Notes: generated by a model from the letters alone, not told the origin. DNA of 64,000 bases from JAPPLB01 sp965204095 (GCA_965204095.1 OZ241991.1:682001-746000), one strand, 5' to 3'. Counted from the first letter of the stretch, positions 50,114 through 58,121 are shown. Made by a program: numbers and translations.

Positions 50114-50193
50114 TGCAATCCTGCAATCCTGCAGGCGTGCAAACTTGCAAGTCTGCAATCCTGCATAACTTCAATTCTGCATGGATGCAGGAT
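50114..50193 (-). repeat. Ten-unit 8-bp TGCA-phased array (candidate centromere/operator), copy 1
   Basis: Ten consecutive octamers, eight of them starting TGCA and one each TTCA or diverged (TGCAATCC is the commonest). It begins 18 nt upstream of parA. Short direct repeats upstream of parA are the usual operator and centromere of type Ib partition systems, bound by the ribbon-helix-helix partner. Confidence 0.85.
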
Positions 50194-50714
50194 TCTGGCA
50201 AGTCCGGACCACGCGGCAACGCACTGAAAGTGCGTGGGAGAGAAGGCAGCGGGAAGGGGGACGCGAGCTCCGGAAACGGCGGCGAAGCCGCAGCCGGAGA
50301 GCGAGCGGCCGGGCAACGAAAGAGGACCTCGGGGAGCGGCGATCACAACGGAGAAGCCGCGGCCTCGCGAAGACCGGGCTGGGGCGACATGAGGACGCGA
50401 TCGCCGACTTTGACGAGGCGCTCCGGCTGAACCCCAAAGACGCCGGAGTCTTCAACGACCGGGGCCTCGCGCAGGCCGGGCTGGGGCGGTACGAGGGCGC
50501 AATCACCGACTTCGACGAGGCGATCCGGCTGAATCCCGAGAACGCTGCGGGCTTCAACGACCGCGGCACGGCGAAGGCCGCGCTGGAGCGACACGAGGCT
50601 GCGGCCGCAGATTTCGCCGAGGCGCGACGGCTGAGTCCCGAAGACGCCGAACTACATACCCAGGCCAGCACTGCGATTAGAGGTCAGAATCCGGGAGAAT
50701 CGAAAGCAGAGTAG
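50181..50714 (+). CDS. TPR-repeat protein, possibly 5'-truncated
   Basis: Up to 177 residues. From about residue 62 there are three tetratricopeptide repeats with the pattern GLGRHEDAIADFDEALRLNP, each 34 residues. The N-terminal 60 residues are Arg/Glu-rich and are encoded by sequence shared with the other partition cassette (56050-56200), where no TPR follows. So the true start is uncertain, and the gene may be a TPR fragment fused to cassette DNA. Confidence 0.55.
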   Translation: MDAGFWQVRTTRQRTESAWERRQREGGRELRKRRRSRSRRASGRATKEDLGERRSQRRSRGLAKTGLGRHEDAIADFDEALRLNPKDAGVFNDRGLAQAGLGRYEGAITDFDEAIRLNPENAAGFNDRGTAKAALERHEAAAADFAEARRLSPEDAELHTQASTAIRGQNPGESKAE

Positions 50715-50989
50715 GACTGACGGGCCGAACGGCGGGCAGATCTTGACTCCTATGGCGGACCGGCAGGGGATCAGCACCAAGTCGGCCGCCCCCGGCGGCC
50801 TCGAGCGCGGTGCTGTCGGAATGACGAGGGGCTGCGCTTGAGAGAGGGAGACTGGAGGCGCTTTGGGGTATCGATGGGATCAGGAGAAGCTCTGGTCGGT
50901 TTCAATGCTAAAATGAGACGAGTGGGTTTTACGGAGTTGTGGACAGAGCTTTTGCTCATACCTCTGACCGGCAGTCCAGGAGCACGAAA

Positions 50990-51211
50990 TTGAAAAAAAG
51001 CACAGCAACAGGTGGATTTGATGCAAAGACGCTGACGAAAGCCGTCTTGGTGGGACCGATAAGGAAGGGCTACGACCCCCTGAACCTTTCTGAGGTCATT
51101 AGCGAAAGACTGTCCCAAGGCTCTGGACATGACAGCGGCGGTGAACCAAGCGACCCGCAAAGCAATGCTGGAACAGACTCGACAGAGTCCGAGGGAAGCG
51201 CAACTGACTAG
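50990..51211 (+). CDS. Small acidic/basic hypothetical protein
   Basis: 73 residues from TTG 50990 (GGAG 7 nt upstream); GTG 50939 is an alternative. It begins with Lys-rich KKSTATGGFDAKTLTKAVL, has VGPIRKGYDPLNLSEVISER in the middle and ends in an acidic Ser-rich tail. No family is recognised. It lies 16 nt before the membrane protein gene. The preceding 50715-50938 holds nothing I can support. Confidence 0.4.
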   Translation: MKKSTATGGFDAKTLTKAVLVGPIRKGYDPLNLSEVISERLSQGSGHDSGGEPSDPQSNAGTDSTESEGSATD

Positions 51212-51227
51212 CTCGAGTTTCTGAAGC

Positions 51228-51668
51228 ATGGTCACTGCCTGCGCCATCATCAAATGGGCGGCATCAAATGTTGGTGTGGCTGCCGCAGTCGTTGCCGCAT
51301 TTGCAGCACTGATAACTGCAGTTACGGCCGTTTGGCAAGTGCGTGAAAGTCGCCGGGCAATTCAAGCGCAGGTGTTAGATGCGTCCTTCAGGCAGCTGCG
51401 AGAACATGAGGATCGTTACTACGAAAAAATGCCAGAGCCTGGCTCTCAAGAGGAGCGTAATTGGTGTTCGGGTTTTTTCAATACGCTTGAATATATGTCC
51501 TTTCTGGTCAACGAAGGCATAATTCCACAAAAGAGGTTCGCACGGTTCTACCGCAGCGCCATTATCAACTGGTACGACACTGTCTTCCAAGAAAAAGCAA
51601 CCGCCGACCAGATCAAGAACCCCCAACGATTCCCCGAGTTGAAGAAACTCTATAAGCGTCTAAAATAA
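51228..51668 (+). CDS. Membrane-anchored hypothetical protein (DUF4760-like)
   Basis: 146 residues. An N-terminal membrane helix (VGVAAAVVAAFAALITAVTA) is followed by a cytoplasmic helical domain with FFNTLEYMSFLVNEGIIPQK and FYRSAIINWYDTVFQE. This pattern resembles DUF4760-type proteins often found near defence or mobile genes; the resemblance is weak. Lower GC than the flanks suggests separate acquisition. Confidence 0.7.
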   Translation: MVTACAIIKWAASNVGVAAAVVAAFAALITAVTAVWQVRESRRAIQAQVLDASFRQLREHEDRYYEKMPEPGSQEERNWCSGFFNTLEYMSFLVNEGIIPQKRFARFYRSAIINWYDTVFQEKATADQIKNPQRFPELKKLYKRLK

Positions 51669-51705
51669 CCCAGGGGCAAGTGCAAGCTGTCGTCTGTGGG
51701 AGCGT

Positions 51706-52020
51706 TCATAGAGCGTTGTCGTCGGTGTTAGGGCAGGTGCGCTTGGCCTTGTAAGCGCGGCCGGCTTCTCGGACGCGCTGCTTGAGCCGATCGAGGGTGG
51801 CTTTCTCGTCGGCGATGATGAAGCGGGCGATGCGGGTGAGCTCGACCTGGTAGCGGCGCCGGATCAGCGTGTCGCCGCAAATCCAGTTACGGTCGTTGAA
51901 ACGGCGCAGGGTGTGGTCGAGGGTGACGGGCTTGCCATCGACGAGGAAGGAGAGCGAACGGTTGCGGCTCTTCTCGATATCGATCGCGTGGCGGCAGTCC
52001 TTCAGCGAGACCTGTCGCAT
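51706..52020 (-). CDS. Cassette protein X, copy 2 (unknown)
   Basis: 104 residues, nearly identical to the protein at 46595-46909, with changes such as H12A, L41F and P54R. Its downstream partner gene is reduced to about ten codons before the duplicated segment ends near 51675. Confidence 0.75.
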   Translation of the reverse strand: MRQVSLKDCRHAIDIEKSRNRSLSFLVDGKPVTLDHTLRRFNDRNWICGDTLIRRRYQVELTRIARFIIADEKATLDRLKQRVREAGRAYKAKRTCPNTDDNAL

Positions 52021-52076
52021 GCCGTCATTGATGATCGTGCGCCGGGGTGGGCGGAGTCAACGCAGCCGCCGGCCGC

Positions 52077-52259
52077 TCAGTGCGATCGCGGCTTGCAGGT
52101 CTTGCAGCCGTGATAGGCGATCCATCCGATGTGAAACCACTTCAGGCAGCGCCGGCACTGCCGGCACAGGGCGCCGTCGACGAGCTTCTTCGCGCCCCAC
52201 ATCGAAGGGCGGCTAGAATTGGCGTTGGGTTGATGGGAGTTGCGATCCGGATTCGACAT
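52077..52259 (-). CDS. Small zinc-finger-like protein, copy 2
   Basis: 60 residues. It keeps CRQCRRCLKWFHIGWIAYHG but ends CKTCKPRSH, which adds a CxxC pair absent from copy 1. It is the first gene after hairpin H2. Confidence 0.75.
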   Translation of the reverse strand: MSNPDRNSHQPNANSSRPSMWGAKKLVDGALCRQCRRCLKWFHIGWIAYHGCKTCKPRSH

Positions 52260-52283
52260 GCGATGAAACCTTCCTCGAAGCAA

Positions 52284-52332
52284 GGGTGGGGAGCTTTCCG
52301 CTCGCCCGGCGTTGGCGGAAAGCGGACAACCC
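52284..52332 (-). promoter_or_regulatory. Leader hairpin H2
   Basis: Same 49-nt layout and almost the same loop as H1. It lies between the copy-2 zinc protein gene and the copy-2 nuclease gene. Confidence 0.85.
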
Positions 52333-52379
52333 TGCGCAGGGAGCGAAGCGTCCGGATGGAGGGGGACTAGGGGGAGCAC

Positions 52380-52863
52380 GTGGAGCTGATCGCGCTGGCC
52401 GCCGCCGCAATCGTGCTGCTGTACCTGGCCGGACGGCGCCCCAGGAAACGGCAGGGCGACGTGATCAAGGGCTGGGCGAAGGTGACGGACGGGGACGGCA
52501 TCAAGGTGAAGGGCTATCCGGTGCGCCTGGCGGGCCTCGATGCGCCGGAATGGAATCAGAAGGCGAAGCACCGCTTCGGCTTCTGGTTCAACCACGGCAA
52601 GCGGGTGAAGCGAGCGCTGACGCGCGAGTTGGCCTTCCGCCGTGTCCAGGTGCGGGTGGAGGGCTACGACCGTTACGGCCGCATCATCGGGACAGTGAGC
52701 TGCCGGGGCATGGACGTGGGGGAATGGCTGGTGCGGTCCGGCCATGCGATCGCCGCTTTCGACAGCCGCTACAGGGCGGCGGAACGCGAAGCGAAGAGCG
52801 AGAGGCGGGGCATGTGGGGGTACGGTCAAGGCCTACGATCCGAGGGTTTGGCGGCGCCGCTAG
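52380..52863 (+). pseudogene. Membrane-anchored SNase-like gene, copy 2, with 3' frameshift
   Basis: From GTG 52380 the protein follows copy 1 through the whole SNase domain to SERRGMWGYGQ. One extra A near 52828 then shifts the frame. Without it the sequence would read AYDPRVWRRR and stop at 52861-52863, exactly like copy 1. With it the frame runs on to 53114 (244 residues), through the opposite-strand membrane gene. The catalytic residues are upstream of the shift, so activity may survive. Confidence 0.8.
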
Positions 52864-52867
52864 TTTT

Positions 52868-53239
52868 TCAGCGGCGTCGTGGACGCGGCGGCAAGGGCGG
52901 CAGCGGTTTCGTGCGCAGCGGCCAGTGGGTGACGGGCGCCCTCTCCGGCGCAGGAGGCGGCTGCTTGCGCAGTGCAGGCCGGGGCCCGCTTGCGGCGAGC
53001 TCCGGACGGCGGCGGTTGGGGTCCAGTCGAGGCCGCGCCTGGAAGAACCACCGTTCGGGAGCGAACACGATGACGATCAGGCAGGTGACGCAAGCGATGC
53101 CGATGGCAAGGTAGTGCTCGGGGAGCTGAGCGAAGGGCATCATGAGTCCGAAGAGGAAGACGGCGATGAAGATCGTATAGATGCGCCGGTGCTCCTGCTT
53201 GAGCTCTGTCCAGAACTGTTGATCGAAGGGCTCGCGCAT
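52868..53239 (-). CDS. Two-helix membrane protein, copy 2
   Basis: 123 residues from ATG 53239 (MREPFDQQF). It has the same plan as 47754-48089: two membrane segments ending FAPERWFFQAR, then a Pro/Arg tail ending PLPPLPPRPRRR. It is more diverged than the neighbouring genes, so this gene pair evolves fast. Confidence 0.75.
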   Translation of the reverse strand: MREPFDQQFWTELKQEHRRIYTIFIAVFLFGLMMPFAQLPEHYLAIGIACVTCLIVIVFAPERWFFQARPRLDPNRRRPELAASGPRPALRKQPPPAPERAPVTHWPLRTKPLPPLPPRPRRR

Positions 53240-53412
53240 GCAGTAAGTATTCATCTGATGACCGCATCTGGCAAGGCGGGATGAGATCCTGCGGCCACCC
53301 TTACGGCCGGAAAGTGAGCCAGAGAATCGACTTGGCGCACGAATCTCCGCACGCCGGCGGCCACGTGGCCGCGGGACCGCCAGGGAGGCTTCTCAGCAGC
53401 GCCGTGTGGGGG

Positions 53413-53434
53413 TCAGCCGGCCCTGGCCGGCTGA
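53413..53434 (-). terminator. Perfect inverted repeat, possible terminator
   Basis: TCAGCCGGCC-CT-GGCCGGCTGA, a 10-bp stem, lies downstream (minus strand) of the 53533-53766 gene. No T-run follows, so it may work in a Rho-dependent way or be a binding site. Confidence 0.4.
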
Positions 53435-53532
53435 GTGAAGCGATCACGGCGCGGTTCGACCGCGACGTAACCGGAGGGCGGCGGAGCGTCCTCCGCTCTG
53501 GGGTGCACGGGCGACTCGGACGGCGCCGGCGG

Positions 53533-53766
53533 TCAGTCCAGGAGCGAGACGAAGATGAATTGGGCGTAGAAGATCGCGAAAACGCTCAGCATGACGATCA
53601 CCTGACCGGGCGAGGTCGTGAAGGGCAGGATGCCGACATAGACGAACCAGGCAGCGCAGAAGGCGTAGAACGAGCGGCGTTCTCGGCGCGCCTTCCTGCG
53701 CCATTCGGCCAACTCGCGGGCGTGTCTCTCGCGAATTTCTTCGAGGGACTCGTCGGAAAGCGGCAT
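53533..53766 (-). CDS. Small two-helix membrane protein
   Basis: 77 residues from ATG 53766 (MPLSDESLEE). A charged coiled helix (EIRERHARELAEWRRKARRE) is followed by two membrane segments. The plan resembles the two proteins at 47754 and 52868, so it may be a third, shorter paralogue. Confidence 0.65.
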   Translation of the reverse strand: MPLSDESLEEIRERHARELAEWRRKARRERRSFYAFCAAWFVYVGILPFTTSPGQVIVMLSVFAIFYAQFIFVSLLD

Positions 53767-54226
53767 GCCTCCAGTATGGAGTCGCATCCTGTTGATGACA
53801 AGCTGCCGGCCGCGACAGAGACGGGGGGCTCGACAACCTCATAAGAGCGTTCACGCCGACCGTTATGGCGAGGCGGCGTGAGCCGCCGATTCCCCTAACT
53901 CGGCCGAGCAAAGGAATCCGTGTCCGGATCCATTTGCGCTGACATGAGAATGCGCTCAAGCGCAGCAGCTCGAGCGCACGCCGGATCGCGAGGCGGGGCC
54001 TGCCAAGCCGGGCGTGCCCGGGTCCGGAAAAGGCCGATGATGGCTGGGGGAATCTCGGTGAAGGGACGTAAGGACTGCCTGGGCCTGCCCGCCATAGCGA
54101 GTGGCAACCCAAGCCGGAGGATGGAGCAAGGGAGCTTCATAGGGGCACTGCGGCCGCAATTGTCGAGAAAGCAGAGAACCTCACGGCATGAGGAAGATGC
54201 CAGGGAGCCGAGGCAAGGTGAGCAAC
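53767..54226. other. 460 bp without a supportable gene
   Basis: A minus-strand frame from 54140 (81 codons, Pro/Arg/Ala-rich) is open, but I see no ribosome site or family. The words AAGCGCAGCAGCTCGAGCGC near 53957 recur in similar form near 60139. Confidence 0.4.
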
Positions 54227-54700
54227 TCAACTCTTAGCAGAATGGCGAAACCAACTCAGACAACGGGAGAGACAACGAGACAGCGAAGCATGGGGCCGAT
54301 CGAGAGAGCAACAGGAGCGAAGAGGCGAAGCAAGCGAGGAAGAGGAAGGAGCAACGCGATGGATGACGTCAAAGCACTCGTGGCAAATCTCCCACCTGGT
54401 GCCAAAGGGATTGCGGGCGGTGTAGTAGGGAACGGAGCGAATCGTGAGAGCACAGAAGACGCAGAGAGCGGGGTAATGGAAGGTAGGGTCGTGATGGACG
54501 GCGACTTTCTGAAAATCCGTGAAGGTCTCGTAGAGAAGCTGATCCTGCTCGTGATAGCGGCGCATGAGCAAGCGCAGATTGTCACCACGAGGATCGAAGG
54601 ACCATTCATGGGCGAGAAGGCGCTCCAAGGCATCAGGGGAAGTCGGAGAGTGAATGCCGTCGCGCAGCAAGGCTTTGGCTTCATCCAGGGACAGCTTCAT
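54227..54700 (-). CDS. Hypothetical protein with two CxxC pairs
   Basis: 157 residues from ATG 54700. The ordered part has WSFDPRGDNLRLLMRRYHEQ, then CVFCALTIRSVPYYTARNPF and WEICHECFDVIHRV, probably one zinc site. The last 40 residues are Ser/Arg/Leu-rich and may be a read-through tail. The pattern of a CxxC near the middle is shared with other small proteins of this element. Confidence 0.6.
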   Translation of the reverse strand: MKLSLDEAKALLRDGIHSPTSPDALERLLAHEWSFDPRGDNLRLLMRRYHEQDQLLYETFTDFQKVAVHHDPTFHYPALCVFCALTIRSVPYYTARNPFGTRWEICHECFDVIHRVAPSSSSLASPLRSCCSLDRPHASLSRCLSRCLSWFRHSAKS

Positions 54701-54787
54701 GGCAAGTGCTGGGAGCGAGCATAAGCGAGAAAGACGGCAGCGGCAAGGCGAAACGGCGCAGAAGAGCAGCAGCAGGGAGCGTCCTGC

Positions 54788-55030
54788 TCAGTGCAGCGGC
54801 GGCTCCCCCGGGACGTGAAAGAGCAGGAACGAGAGAGCGGCGACGACGACGATGTAGGCAGCCACAGCGAGCGCATCGAGCAAACTGAACCAGCGGAACG
54901 GCCAGCCTGAGAGGGGGCCTTCCATGGAGTCGCGGATGAGAAGCATGCCGAGCCCATAGCAAGCGGCGGCGAACAGAAAGGCGAGCAACAGAACGAAGGG
55001 AGTGGAAGAGAGAAGAACGGCAGTCGGCAT
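54788..55030 (-). CDS. Small membrane protein
   Basis: 80 residues with membrane segments at about 8-32 and 48-70 and a short polar link (RDSMEGPLSGWPFRW). GGAGG lies shortly before the ATG. It follows the second ParA/ribbon-helix-helix pair by 18 nt and may be cotranscribed with it. No family is recognised. Confidence 0.6.
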   Translation of the reverse strand: MPTAVLLSSTPFVLLLAFLFAAACYGLGMLLIRDSMEGPLSGWPFRWFSLLDALAVAAYIVVVAALSFLLFHVPGEPPLH

Positions 55031-55048
55031 GAGGGAACCTCCGGAAGC

Positions 55049-55294
55049 TCAGGGAAGCGGCAAACCGCGCTTGGCGAACAGCAGCGACAGGGCTTCGGCG
55101 AGAAGCTCCTGCACGGTGGTTTCCTCCTCGGAAGCCAGCAGCCGGAGCTGCTTGGCGACGTCGGGCGAGAAGTAGCCGCCGACGTGCTTGCGTTTCGCGC
55201 CCGCCTTCGCGGGCGAAGGGGAGGGAGCCGGAGTAGGAGGTACGGGCGCCGGAGCGCGGGATTTGAGAGCGGCGGCGAACTGGTTGTTCCTCAT
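55049..55294 (-). CDS. Ribbon-helix-helix partition partner, copy 2
   Basis: 81 residues. The DNA-binding core KHVGGYFSPDVAKQLRLLAS and EEETTVQELLAEALSLLF is almost the same as copy 1 (49200-49445), while the disordered N-terminal region differs. Its ATG overlaps the ParA stop by 4 nt. Confidence 0.85.
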   Translation of the reverse strand: MRNNQFAAALKSRAPAPVPPTPAPSPSPAKAGAKRKHVGGYFSPDVAKQLRLLASEEETTVQELLAEALSLLFAKRGLPLP

Positions 55295-55944
55295 CGATGG
55301 AGATCTCCGTTGTTAGAAGGGTTGAAGTCGTCGAATATTCGAGAGATGAAGTCGTGCAGCCGTTTGATTTCGACGGCGGCCTTGCCGAAGGGCTCGTATT
55401 CCTGAGCCGACTGTCCGCTGAGCAGAGCGCGAGCGAAAGCGACGCGGCGGCCGAGGCGGACCGGGCAGGTTTCCACGCGGTGCGAAGCGAGGGCTTCCTC
55501 GGCGAGCGCGGCGTCCTGACCAGTAGCCGCAATGGCATTGAGAACGACCATCGCCGGCGTCGAGGTGGTGCGGATGAAGGCGAGGGTGTTGGTGATGGCC
55601 TCGAGGTCGAGGATGGCCGGCCGGCAGGGAATGAGTACCAGGTCGGCGACGCGAGCGGCTTCGAGAGCGGCGCTGTCGGAATGCGGAGCGGTGTCGATGA
55701 AGAGCATTTCGCCGCCGATCTCGCGAACGCGACGGATTTCGTGCTGCAGGCGGCTGGCGTGAGCCGAGAGCACGACGGGCACTTCGGCCGCACGGCGGTC
55801 CGACCAGTTGGCGGAGGAAGCCTGCGGATCGAGATCGATGAGGGCGGTGTTGCGGCCTTCAGCGGCCGAAGCGACCGCCAAGTGCAAGGCGAGGGTGGTT
55901 TTTCCGGAGCCGCCTTTCTGGCTGACGAGGGCGATGGTTTTCAT
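55291..55944 (-). CDS. ParA-type partition ATPase, copy 2
   Basis: 217 residues from ATG 55944 with KGGSGKTT, DLDPQASSANW and LFIDTAPHSDSAALEAARVA. It is about 90 percent identical to copy 1. Two closely related partition ATPases on one element would be expected to interfere unless their centromere recognition has diverged. The ribbon-helix-helix cores are nearly the same. Confidence 0.93.
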   Translation of the reverse strand: MKTIALVSQKGGSGKTTLALHLAVASAAEGRNTALIDLDPQASSANWSDRRAAEVPVVLSAHASRLQHEIRRVREIGGEMLFIDTAPHSDSAALEAARVADLVLIPCRPAILDLEAITNTLAFIRTTSTPAMVVLNAIAATGQDAALAEEALASHRVETCPVRLGRRVAFARALLSGQSAQEYEPFGKAAVEIKRLHDFISRIFDDFNPSNNGDLHR

Positions 55945-55962
55945 AGGCGTTCTCATGAGTCC

Positions 55963-56042
55963 TGCAATCCTGCAAGCCTGCAGGCGTGCAATCCTGCAAT
56001 CCTTCAAGTCTGCATAACTTCAATTCTGCACGGATGCAGGAT
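55963..56042 (-). repeat. Ten-unit 8-bp TGCA-phased array, copy 2
   Basis: Same length, phase and distance from parA as the array at 50114-50193. The last four units are almost the same in both arrays (TGCATAAC, TTCAATTC, TGCA-GGA, TGCAGGAT), while the inner units differ. Confidence 0.85.
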
Positions 56043-56315
56043 TCTGGCAAGTCCGGACCACGCGCCTGCGCTTTGCTGCGCGGGAGAGAAAAGGCAGCCA
56101 GAAGGGGGCCGCGAGCTCCGGAAACGGCGGCGAAGCCGCAGCCGGGGAGCGAGCGGCCGGGCAACGAAAGAGGGCCTCGGGGAGCGTCGATCGCAACGGA
56201 GAAGGCGCGGATCCGCGCGGCGAAGCGAGCGAGGAGGGCATGATCCGGCCTCGAGGCGGGCCACGACCGCGGATCGCTTGTCAGTATGCGAAGATCGACT
56301 GAGGGGGTTCGACGA

Positions 56316-56639
56316 ATGGCAGTGAGCGATATCGTGTGCCGGCGTGAGGCCGGTGTGGTTCGCGTCGAGGGCGTGTCGCATAGCTGGGTGTGGCACAGCC
56401 CTTCGGGTTTCGAGTGGGGATACGGCGGCAGCGGACCGGCCGACCTGGCGCTCAACATCCTGCTGGAGGCGACGGGCGAGAGGGACTTCGCCGCCGAGCA
56501 TCATCAGGCGTTCAAGCGGGCCTTCGTGGCGCCGCTGCCGTTCGACGGCGGCAGGATCGAAGCTGCCAGGATCAGCGAGTGGATTGCGGAGCGAGGTCCG
56601 GATCGGGGAGCGACTCGATCTCGCGCAGCTTGGGGATGA
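56316..56639 (+). CDS. DUF6166-like protein
   Basis: 107 residues from ATG 56316 (GAGGGGG 9 nt upstream). The core HSPSGFEWGYGGSGPADLAL followed by ILLEAT and HQAFKRAFVAPLPFDGGRI matches DUF6166, small proteins of phages and plasmids with no known role. The last 68 nt overlap the opposite-strand gene 56572-57048. Confidence 0.8.
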   Translation: MAVSDIVCRREAGVVRVEGVSHSWVWHSPSGFEWGYGGSGPADLALNILLEATGERDFAAEHHQAFKRAFVAPLPFDGGRIEAARISEWIAERGPDRGATRSRAAWG

Positions 56640-57048
56640 TCGATTCAAGTGACTTCAGGTGGACATCGAACTCTTCCCATCCGAGGAAGTGCGGACGGGC
56701 GGGAACCGGCAGGCGGACCATGCGAAACGCGACCGCGTCGGTGGGGTTGCGCTGGTGGAACAGGCGGTAGGCATCGATCCAGGCGCCGGAACGCATGGCG
56801 TTGAGGGCCTCGATTCTGGCATGGGTCTTGCGGGGGAAATTCCAGGGCGAGGCTTCCTTGGCAGGGGAGCAGCCGAGGGTTCCGGCCACGAAACTGCCGC
56901 CCAGGCAGATTTCGCAAAAGCCCTGGCTGTTGGGGAAGTGCCAGTTGCGGTAACGGGGCTGGTACTGGTCGCGGTCGAGCCTGCGGGCGTCGGCAATGGC
57001 GGTTGCGAGCAGTTCCGACAAGGTGTTGATCTGTGGCTGTGGCTTCAT
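56572..57048 (-). CDS. Paralogous accessory protein P1 (unknown)
   Basis: 158 residues from ATG 57048 (TAAGG upstream; ATG 57057 is an alternative). It shares with 58909-59421 the blocks LLATAIADARRLDR, CEICLGGSFVAGTL, IEALNAMRSGAWIDAYRLF and the final EEFDVHLKSLESIIPKLREI. The CxxC and conserved helices suggest a zinc-containing fold. It is second gene of the unit behind hairpin H3. Confidence 0.75.
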   Translation of the reverse strand: MKPQPQINTLSELLATAIADARRLDRDQYQPRYRNWHFPNSQGFCEICLGGSFVAGTLGCSPAKEASPWNFPRKTHARIEALNAMRSGAWIDAYRLFHQRNPTDAVAFRMVRLPVPARPHFLGWEEFDVHLKSLESIIPKLREIESLPDPDLAPQSTR

Positions 57049-57059
57049 GGTGGTCATCC

Positions 57060-57311
57060 TTACGAGGCGCACGCCGGGTCGATCTCGGAAACGGCTTCCC
57101 AGCGCGACCAACCGTGCGGGACGGGCCGCTGGTACGTTTCGCATCGCGGGCACCATTCCTCGCCGTCGAGAACGAAGCGGACGGCGTTGCCGCAGCGGTG
57201 GCATTTCCTCCGCTGCGAGCAGTTCAGCTCGCTGCAGCGGGCCGACTGCCTGGCGATGGCGGCGTTGAGGACCGCTCTTCCTTCGGGGGTGCTGAGATGG
57301 GGCCGTGGCAT
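57060..57311 (-). CDS. Small zinc-ribbon-like protein
   Basis: 83 residues. Six cysteines: CSELNC, CHRCGNAVRF and CPRCETYQRPV; the last two CxxC pairs look like one zinc ribbon. It is the first gene after hairpin H3, with AGGAGG before the ATG. Unknown function. Confidence 0.7.
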   Translation of the reverse strand: MPRPHLSTPEGRAVLNAAIARQSARCSELNCSQRRKCHRCGNAVRFVLDGEEWCPRCETYQRPVPHGWSRWEAVSEIDPACAS

Positions 57312-57336
57312 GTTGACGTGAGCCTCCTGGCGTTAA

Positions 57337-57385
57337 GGGTTGGGAGCTTTCCGCTCACTGCTCGCTGGCGGAAAGCGGAGAACCC
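57337..57385 (-). promoter_or_regulatory. Leader hairpin H3
   Basis: 49 nt with stem GCTTTCCGC/GCGGAAAGC (57346-57354, 57368-57376) and loop TCACTGCTCGCTG on +. It directly precedes the AGGAGG of the 57060-57311 gene. Confidence 0.88.
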
Positions 57386-57421
57386 TGCCCGGGGAGTCGA
57401 GCAAGTTGAGAGCGCTGGTCA

Positions 57422-58096
57422 TTACGCATTACTGTCGAAGGGATTGCGGTTGGGGAAGGACGGATCGTAGAACGGCAAGAAGCAGGGATCGGACAGGTGC
57501 TCCCTGTCGTTGTCGGGGTCGTAGCCGACGATATCGACGGCATTCCAGGGGCAGTTCTGCGGAAGCCGGTTCTTCCAGTCGCCTTTCTCGCGCTGCAGTT
57601 CGAGGATCTTGTTGCGCTTAGGGGGATGGACATAGAGCAACTGGTTCATGGTGAGTACGGCGCGGTAGCGGCCGCCGTGCCAGGCGAAGTCCACCATGGC
57701 GGGCACAAAGGGTTTCATCGAGGGGTTGTTGCGAAGCAGGCGCTCCATGTCGAGGCGGTGCTTGCCGAGGGAGTCGTTCCATTCGACGCGGGTGATGGCG
57801 TCGGCGGCCGGAGCGGTCCAGAGCAGCAGAAGCATGTGGTGGACCTCGCTGCAGTGGTCGAGCCAGGAGCGGATCAGGTCGCTAGCCATGCGGTCGAAGT
57901 GGTTGATGATGTTGGTGAGGTCGAGCTGGTCGAGCTCGCCGCGAACGAGCAGACCCGTCTGCTGCAGATACCAGGCGAGGGAGTCGCGGTCATGCAGGCC
58001 GGGCTCGCGGGACTGTTTGAGCATCTTGAGGAACGGCGCGGTTGCAAGATGCAAGATGCGGCTGATCGGGACGGCCTTGTTGGCGGTTTCGGGCAT
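57422..58096 (-). CDS. DUF29-related protein
   Basis: 224 residues from ATG 58096 with a strong AGGAGG. It shows the DUF29 plan: RDSLAWYLQQTGLLVRGELD, LTNIINHFDRMASDL, then LPQNCPWNAVDIVGYDP. It is paralogous to the 58183-58800 product (Leu/Trp pattern and the LP-CPW motif in the same order). The frame stays open upstream for over 1.7 kb, but that part crosses two other genes and hairpins and is not real. Confidence 0.78.
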   Translation of the reverse strand: MPETANKAVPISRILHLATAPFLKMLKQSREPGLHDRDSLAWYLQQTGLLVRGELDQLDLTNIINHFDRMASDLIRSWLDHCSEVHHMLLLLWTAPAADAITRVEWNDSLGKHRLDMERLLRNNPSMKPFVPAMVDFAWHGGRYRAVLTMNQLLYVHPPKRNKILELQREKGDWKNRLPQNCPWNAVDIVGYDPDNDREHLSDPCFLPFYDPSFPNRNPFDSNA

Positions 58097-58121
58097 GGGG
58101 TTGTGATCCTCCTGGAGGTAA

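Noticed and set aside
50096..50158. 21-codon N-terminal extension of ParA copy 1 (and the same for copy 2)
   Set aside because: It is the translation of the TGCA array. ParA proteins start at MNTIAIVSQKGG, which follows the array.
50114..50193. CRISPR-like array
   Set aside because: Units are 8 bp with no spacers and no cas genes nearby; a partition centromere fits better.
50771..51253. 160-codon minus-strand frame
   Set aside because: Antisense to the better-supported genes at 50990 and 51228; Cys/Ser/Arg-rich with no motif or ribosome site.
53956..54159. Small minus-strand frames in the 53767-54226 gap
   Set aside because: No ribosome site, low-complexity Pro/Arg composition and two frames equally open.
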